Source: an uncultured Collinsella sp.
GTDB taxonomy: Bacteria; Actinomycetota; Coriobacteriia; Coriobacteriales; Coriobacteriaceae
DNA length: 20,309 nucleotides
Direction of reading: 5' to 3'
Assembly: GCA_934654765.1 (NCBI GenBank)
Contig: CAKUGX010000026.1
Location: forward strand, 1 to 20,309
Shown here: positions 17,471-20,309 of the stretch, piece after piece
Position numbering within the stretch: position 1 is the first letter of the stretch
Layout: each line of letters opens with the position of its first letter
Notes under the pieces: generated by a model
The model's input: the letters and a program-made list of their open reading frames with translations, nothing else
The model's database searches: none
What the model was told of the DNA's origin: nothing
Position numbers and translations under genes: made by a program

Positions 17471-18193
17471 ATGGGCTTCCTTGACGAGATTAAAAATAAG
17501 ATGCACCTGGGCGGCCAGCAGGGTTACGACCAGGGTTATGGCCAGGACGACGACTACGGCTACGATGACGGCTATGACGATGGTTATCAGGGCAACGGCT
17601 ACAGCGGTGCTTCGGGCGAGGGCTTCTACACCCAAGACGAGCCGAGCAACGGCCTGCTTGGTCAGACGCGCCGTGGTGAAGCTGAGTCGGTTGCCGTGTA
17701 TACGCGCTCCGGTCAGCTGGTCGGCGATGACTCCCGCCATGCCACGACGTATAACCCGCCTTCGCGCTCGCAGGACAGCGTTGCGAGCGGTTATCGTCCT
17801 GGTGCCTATGACACGCCGTCGAGCTACGCCGAGAATACCCGCGCCCGTGCCGCCGCTGCGCCCGCGCCTGCACCGAGCGATGCCTCGGCCTATGCGAGCA
17901 ACATCATCAACGCCACGCCGCAGCTGCCGGCCTATGTCCTGCGCCCCGAGAGCTATGACGACGTGGAGACCGTAGTGCGCCGCGTTCGCACCAAGCAGCC
18001 TGTCGCACTGATTTTTGTGGGCGTACGCACCGAAGTTGCTAAGCGCGTCTTGGACTTCTCTTACGGCTTTGCCTGCGGTCTGGGTGCCACGGTCAAGGAG
18101 GTGGGCGACCGCGTGTTCATGGTGCTGCCCGCCGGCTGCGAGGTCAAAGATTCCGATCTCAAGAAGCTTCGTGCCGACGGCTACCTTAAGTAA
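17471..18193 (+). CDS. sepF: Cell division protein SepF
   Basis: SepF binds membrane and FtsZ and bundles or anchors the Z-ring; it is the likely anchor here, as no ftsA is seen. The 240-residue product opens with the amphipathic helix MGFLDEIKNKMHLG. A long disordered linker follows, first with Gly/Tyr/Asp repeats (about residues 16-52), then Ala/Pro-rich. The core SepF domain is C-terminal (about 155-238): YVLRPESYDDVETVVRRV, QPVALIF, RVLDFSYGFACGL and VFMVLPAGCEV. ATG 17471 has GAGAGGA at spacing about 8 and gives the expected membrane helix at once; the in-frame start at 17420 would place 17 residues ahead of it. Confidence 0.94.
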   Translation: MGFLDEIKNKMHLGGQQGYDQGYGQDDDYGYDDGYDDGYQGNGYSGASGEGFYTQDEPSNGLLGQTRRGEAESVAVYTRSGQLVGDDSRHATTYNPPSRSQDSVASGYRPGAYDTPSSYAENTRARAAAAPAPAPSDASAYASNIINATPQLPAYVLRPESYDDVETVVRRVRTKQPVALIFVGVRTEVAKRVLDFSYGFACGLGATVKEVGDRVFMVLPAGCEVKDSDLKKLRADGYLK

Positions 18194-18202
18194 AGACAAG
18201 AC

Positions 18203-18217
18203 GAGGAGATTCCCATC
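18203..18217 (+). promoter_or_regulatory. SD and ATC start site of yggT
   Basis: GAGGAG (18203-18208) is followed 6 bases later by ATC (18215-18217) in the yggT frame. No ATG, GTG or TTG occurs in this frame between the sepF stop (18191-18193) and 18293. The spacing marks the ATC as the likely initiation site. ATT at 18209 touches the SD and is too close. Confidence 0.55.
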
Positions 18218-18496
18218 AACATCTACACTATCGTCCAGCTGGTCAACACGCTGTTCAACTTCTATTCCACGCTCATTGTCGTCTACTGCTTTATGACGTG
18301 GATTCCCATGAAGCAGGGTGGTTTGCTTCAGGATATTGCCGCGGTGCTTGATAGCGTGTGCGGTCCGTGGCTCAACCTGTTCCGTCGTTTCATCCCACCG
18401 ATGGGCGGTATCGATTTTTCGCCGGTCGTTGCGATTATTGCGTTGCAGTTGGTGCAGAGGCTGGTTCTGCAGCTTCTTATAGGTATACTCGTGTAG
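18215..18496 (+). CDS. YggT/YlmG family membrane protein (apparent AUC start)
   Basis: The frame from 18215 encodes 93 residues with two hydrophobic segments, the layout of the YggT/YlmG family. A first helix (about residues 5-28) ends in YCFMTWIPM, matching the family 'R.LLSWFP' site; a Gly-rich GGL, then PWLNLFRRFIPPMGGIDFSPVVAI and a second helix follow. The family helps membrane organisation and division-site processes, and its usual place between sepF and divIVA is kept here. The start is anomalous: only ATC sits at the right distance from the SD. Starting at ATG 18293 would delete helix 1 and leave 67 residues. The frame is the same as that of sepF, one stop codon away. Identity is good; the start is inferred. 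Confidence 0.75.
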   Translation: MNIYTIVQLVNTLFNFYSTLIVVYCFMTWIPMKQGGLLQDIAAVLDSVCGPWLNLFRRFIPPMGGIDFSPVVAIIALQLVQRLVLQLLIGILV

Positions 18497-18557
18497 AACT
18501 GACTTAGTAACTTACGTCGGGCGTGTAGCGCCGAGGCGATGAAAAAGGAGACTTGTT

Positions 18558-19235
18558 ATGGCTATTACCCCTGCAGACATCCAGGCTCAGACTTTCTCTG
18601 AGGCCAAGCGTGGCTACGATCCTGCTGAGGTCGACGTCTTCTTGGAGACGCTGTCCTCCGAGGTTGACGCTATGCTCGCTAAGATCGTCGACCTTAAGGG
18701 TCGTCTGACTGCTACCGAGCAGCAGCTTGCCGATGCGCAGGCTCAGCTTGCCCAAGCTCAGGATGCCACCGCCCAGGCCGTTCCTGCCGCCCCCGTGGCT
18801 GCCCCCGCCCCCGACTTCACTGCCCAGGAGCGCCAGATTTCCGCTGCCCTGATCGCTGCCCAGCAGACCGCTGAGACCATCGTCAACGATGCCAACGAGA
18901 ACGCTGAGCGTATCCGCAACGAGGCTGACGCTAAGGCCCGCGAGGTTATCCGCCAGGCTCTGACCGAGAAGCAGGCCGAGCTCGAGGAAATCGATCGTCT
19001 CAAGGCTTCCCGCGAGGAGTTCAAGGCCGAGTACCTCAAGCTCATCCAGCACTTCATGGACGATGCCCAGAACTCCTTCCCGGCCGACCTCATGGCCTCC
19101 ACGCCGGTTGGTTCCGCCGCTTCTCCGGCTGTGACCGTCCCTGCCGCCGAGCCCCTGCCCGTCGCCGATCCGGTTGTCCCCGTGGCCGATCCCTTCGCCC
19201 CGATCGACAACTTTGCCGCCGACGACTTGGACTAG
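18558..19235 (+). CDS. divIVA: DivIVA domain-containing protein
   Basis: DivIVA (Wag31-like in actinobacteria) is a coiled-coil protein that gathers at curved membrane and marks poles or septa. The 225-residue product has the N-terminal membrane-binding domain with ITPADIQAQTF and KRGYDPAEVDVFLETL. Long Glu/Ala/Gln-rich coiled coils follow (about 33-70 and 85-175), interrupted by an Ala/Pro stretch. The last about 45 residues are Ala/Pro/Val-rich and end in an acidic DDLD. AAAGGAG lies 7-8 bases before the ATG. It is the last gene of the yggS-sepF-yggT-divIVA run and precedes a strong terminator. Confidence 0.92.
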   Translation: MAITPADIQAQTFSEAKRGYDPAEVDVFLETLSSEVDAMLAKIVDLKGRLTATEQQLADAQAQLAQAQDATAQAVPAAPVAAPAPDFTAQERQISAALIAAQQTAETIVNDANENAERIRNEADAKAREVIRQALTEKQAELEEIDRLKASREEFKAEYLKLIQHFMDDAQNSFPADLMASTPVGSAASPAVTVPAAEPLPVADPVVPVADPFAPIDNFAADDLD

Positions 19236-19264
19236 CATCAGAGCTACAATCTAGTGTCCTTAAG

Positions 19265-19293
19265 AGGAGCTCGCACCTGCGGGCTCCTTTTTT
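19265..19293 (+). terminator. Rho-independent terminator after divIVA
   Basis: AGGAGCTCGC (19265-19274) pairs with GCGGGCTCCT (19279-19288), with one G-U wobble and an ACCT loop. Six T residues (19288-19293) follow. It closes the division gene run 30 bases after the divIVA stop. Confidence 0.92.
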
Positions 19294-19310
19294 GTGGCTG
19301 TATACGGGTT

Positions 19311-19357
19311 GGGAAACAAAACGCCGAGCTCTGCATGCGATAGGACAGAACTCGGCG
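19311..19357 (-). terminator. Rho-independent terminator of the nitroreductase gene (minus strand)
   Basis: CGCCGAG (19322-19328) pairs with CTCGGCG (19351-19357), and after one mismatch TCTG (19330-19333) pairs with CAGA (19346-19349). Read on the minus strand the stem is followed by GTTTTGTTTCCC (19322 down to 19311). It faces the divIVA terminator, so the two convergent units are insulated. Confidence 0.85.
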
Positions 19358-19400
19358 AAGGGCGCGTGGTAAAAGGTAGATTTTAAGGTATGTCTAAAAA

Positions 19401-19931
19401 CTACTTGAGGAGGAAGTTGGGGAGGGGAAGCGCGCGGGCCTCGCGATGCTCGGGATCGGCGATGTGGTCGGCAGGATAGCCACAGACGAGCATGTGATAG
19501 GGATAGACGCCCTTGGGCAGGTCGAACTGCTCCTGTGCCACCTCGGGCTTAAAATGGCATACCCAGCACGTTCCCAGGCCCTGCTCGGTGGCCTCCATCA
19601 TCATCTGATCACACACGATGGACGTATCGATTTCACTGGAGCTCATCTGGTCATACGGACGCACCCAAGCATCATCGGTAACGCTGCAAATAAGGAAGAC
19701 AAGCGGAGCCCCAAAGATAGACCCATCACGAGCAAACCGAGGCTGACAAGCAGCAGCCTTCTCCAGAAGCTCAGGCGTATCCAGCACCATCACACGGGTT
19801 GGATGATTATTACAAGCAGAAGGAGCAATCCGCCCAGCCTCAACAATGGCATCCACCACAGCCTGCTCAACAGAACGATCCTCAAACTCGCGACAAGAAT
19901 AACGACCCCGAGCCAGATCCAAATAAGACAT
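19401..19931 (-). CDS. Nitroreductase family protein (FMN-dependent)
   Basis: The 176-residue product belongs to the small nitroreductase fold, whose members use FMN and NAD(P)H to reduce nitro groups, quinones or related substrates; the natural substrate here is unknown. Visible marks are LARGRYSCREFEDR at the N-terminus, where the Arg residues bind FMN phosphate, AGRIAPSACNNHP, MMEATEQGLGTCWV, and a C-terminal GYPAD segment. The ATG at 19931 is preferred because AGGAGG lies 6 bases upstream on this strand; an open extension to 19997 translates to repetitive Leu/Trp codons from the CCAAA repeat region and is not coding. It is encoded opposite to the division genes and is probably a single-gene unit. 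Confidence is high for the family, low for the exact role. Confidence 0.9.
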   Translation of the reverse strand: MSYLDLARGRYSCREFEDRSVEQAVVDAIVEAGRIAPSACNNHPTRVMVLDTPELLEKAAACQPRFARDGSIFGAPLVFLICSVTDDAWVRPYDQMSSSEIDTSIVCDQMMMEATEQGLGTCWVCHFKPEVAQEQFDLPKGVYPYHMLVCGYPADHIADPEHREARALPLPNFLLK

Positions 19932-19963
19932 ACAAGCCCTCCTACAATTAAAAATCAAACAAA

Positions 19964-20090
19964 CCCAAAGTAACCCAAAGAGTACCCAAAGCAGCAATCA
20001 GCCAAACGCTCATCAAGGGCCAAAGTGTCCGAACGAGTACCAAAGGTCCCTTCAGCCAAACCTCCATTGCGCTACAACTATCAGCCAAAG
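19964..20090. repeat. Eight CCAAA (TTTGG) repeats upstream of the nitroreductase
   Basis: CCAAA starts at 19965, 19975, 19986, 20002, 20020, 20040, 20056 and 20085. The first three belong to a 10-11-bp tandem CCCAAAG; TCAGCCAAA occurs three times (19998, 20052 and 20081). The array lies in the leader of the minus-strand nitroreductase, starting 33 bp before its ATG. Spacings of 10-20 bp suggest protein binding or decayed tandem repeats; function is unknown. Confidence 0.5.
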
Positions 20091-20103
20091 TTCCCAATGG
20101 TGA

Positions 20104-20207
20104 TACGTAAGGCGAAGGGCCGGCCACGGTTTACTTTCGAACGACTCTGCAAAGCAGCCGGAGTGAGAAAGCAAACCGTGGCCGGCCCTTCGCCGCCGGG
20201 ACACGTA
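20104..20207. repeat. Large imperfect palindrome (28-bp arms)
   Basis: The arm 20111-20138 is the reverse complement of 20167-20194 with one A-C mismatch (20133/20172). The 28-base loop contains its own CTGC/GCAG mini-hairpin (20147-20157). Short outer arms TACGT (20104-20108) and ACGTA (20203-20207) flank it. It lies between two minus-strand genes, just past the stop of the right-hand one, with no proper U-tract. It could be a terminator, an intergenic repeat element of the REP/MITE type, or a protein-binding cruciform. No transposase gene is present. Confidence 0.75.
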
Positions 20208-20214
20208 CCCCCAA

Positions 20215-20309
20215 TTAACTGTTCTTCATCACAATCGAATCCACAACATCAGCCACATTCTCGCAGCAGTCAGCACAGTACTCCAGGAAAGCGTACACGT
20301 CACGCCACG
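20215..20309 (-). CDS. C-terminus of a DUF47/PhoU-like protein (partial)
   Basis: The last 30 complete codons before a TAA (20215-20217 on this strand) are open to the window edge. The peptide reads WRDVYAFLEYCADCCENVAD followed by VVDSIVMKNS. This resembles the last helix of DUF47 (TIGR00153) proteins, which end in a pattern like 'E.AD.cEdvAn.le.iv.K.s'. DUF47 proteins are PhoU relatives that usually sit beside a PitA-type phosphate permease, which would lie beyond the window. The stretch is short, so the family call is tentative. It was too short to stand out as an open frame. Confidence 0.55.
   Translation of the reverse strand, partial: WRDVYAFLEYCADCCENVADVVDSIVMKNS

Noticed and set aside
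16973..18199. 408-codon minus-strand frame over yggS and sepF
   Set aside because: Antisense to two recognised genes and without a coherent protein pattern.
18461..18489. divIVA promoter with TATACT (18484-18489) as -10
   Set aside because: No acceptable -35 at 16-18 bases upstream, and the site lies in the yggT coding end; too weak to annotate.
18293..18496. yggT starting at ATG 18293
   Set aside because: It would remove the first helix and most of the conserved family segment, and no SD precedes this ATG.
19446..19973. 175-codon plus-strand frame opposite the nitroreductase
   Set aside because: Antisense to a clear gene; no domain visible.
19932..19997. 22-residue N-terminal extension of the nitroreductase
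   Set aside because: It is translated from the CCAAA repeat region, starts with TTG without SD, and the internal ATG at 19931 has a strong SD.
19964..20090. CRISPR-like array
   Set aside because: Repeats are only 5-9 bases with irregular spacing, and no cas gene is present.

Overview
The window reads as a chromosomal piece of a high-GC Gram-positive bacterium. Gene order, strong Shine-Dalgarno (SD) sites, SepF and DivIVA without ftsA, and C/G-ending codons point to an actinobacterium. The overall flavour (bifid-shunt-free dcw cluster, gut-type proteins with long disordered tails) suggests class Coriobacteriia, perhaps Collinsella or a relative. That placement is inference from style and gene order, not from a search.

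Positions 1-9752 hold the peptidoglycan-precursor and division (dcw) operon on the + strand: murF (5' end cut by the window), mraY, murD, ftsW, murG, murC, murB and ftsQ. Most genes abut or overlap. Together they finish UDP-MurNAc-pentapeptide, move it to lipid I and lipid II, and polymerise it at the septum. ftsQ is broken by an in-frame TGA exactly between its transmembrane helix and its POTRA domain.

ftsZ (9952-11106) follows a roughly 200-bp AT-rich leader and ends in a strong terminator. Next comes pgeF (ylmD), whose stop overlaps the start of a complete phosphate-uptake operon, pstS-pstC-pstA-pstB-phoU (to 16553). Upstream of pgeF lies an 11-bp-period direct repeat shaped like a response-regulator (Pho-type) box. 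The division genes then resume: yggS (ylmE), sepF (ylmF), yggT (ylmG) and divIVA (to 19235), again with a strong terminator. The phosphate operon is thus inserted into the usual ftsZ-ylmD-ylmE-ylmF-ylmG-divIVA order. yggT has no ATG, GTG or TTG at its proper start; an ATC sits at the ideal distance from a strong SD.

From 19300 to the end the genes lie on the - strand: a small nitroreductase with its own terminator, then about 280 bp of gene-free DNA, then the last 31 codons of what looks like a DUF47/PhoU-like protein. The gene-free stretch carries eight CCAAA repeats and a very long (28-bp arm) imperfect palindrome.

The points most worth checking are the interrupted ftsQ, the ATC-started yggT, the pst operon inside the division cluster with its Pho-like box, and the large palindrome.
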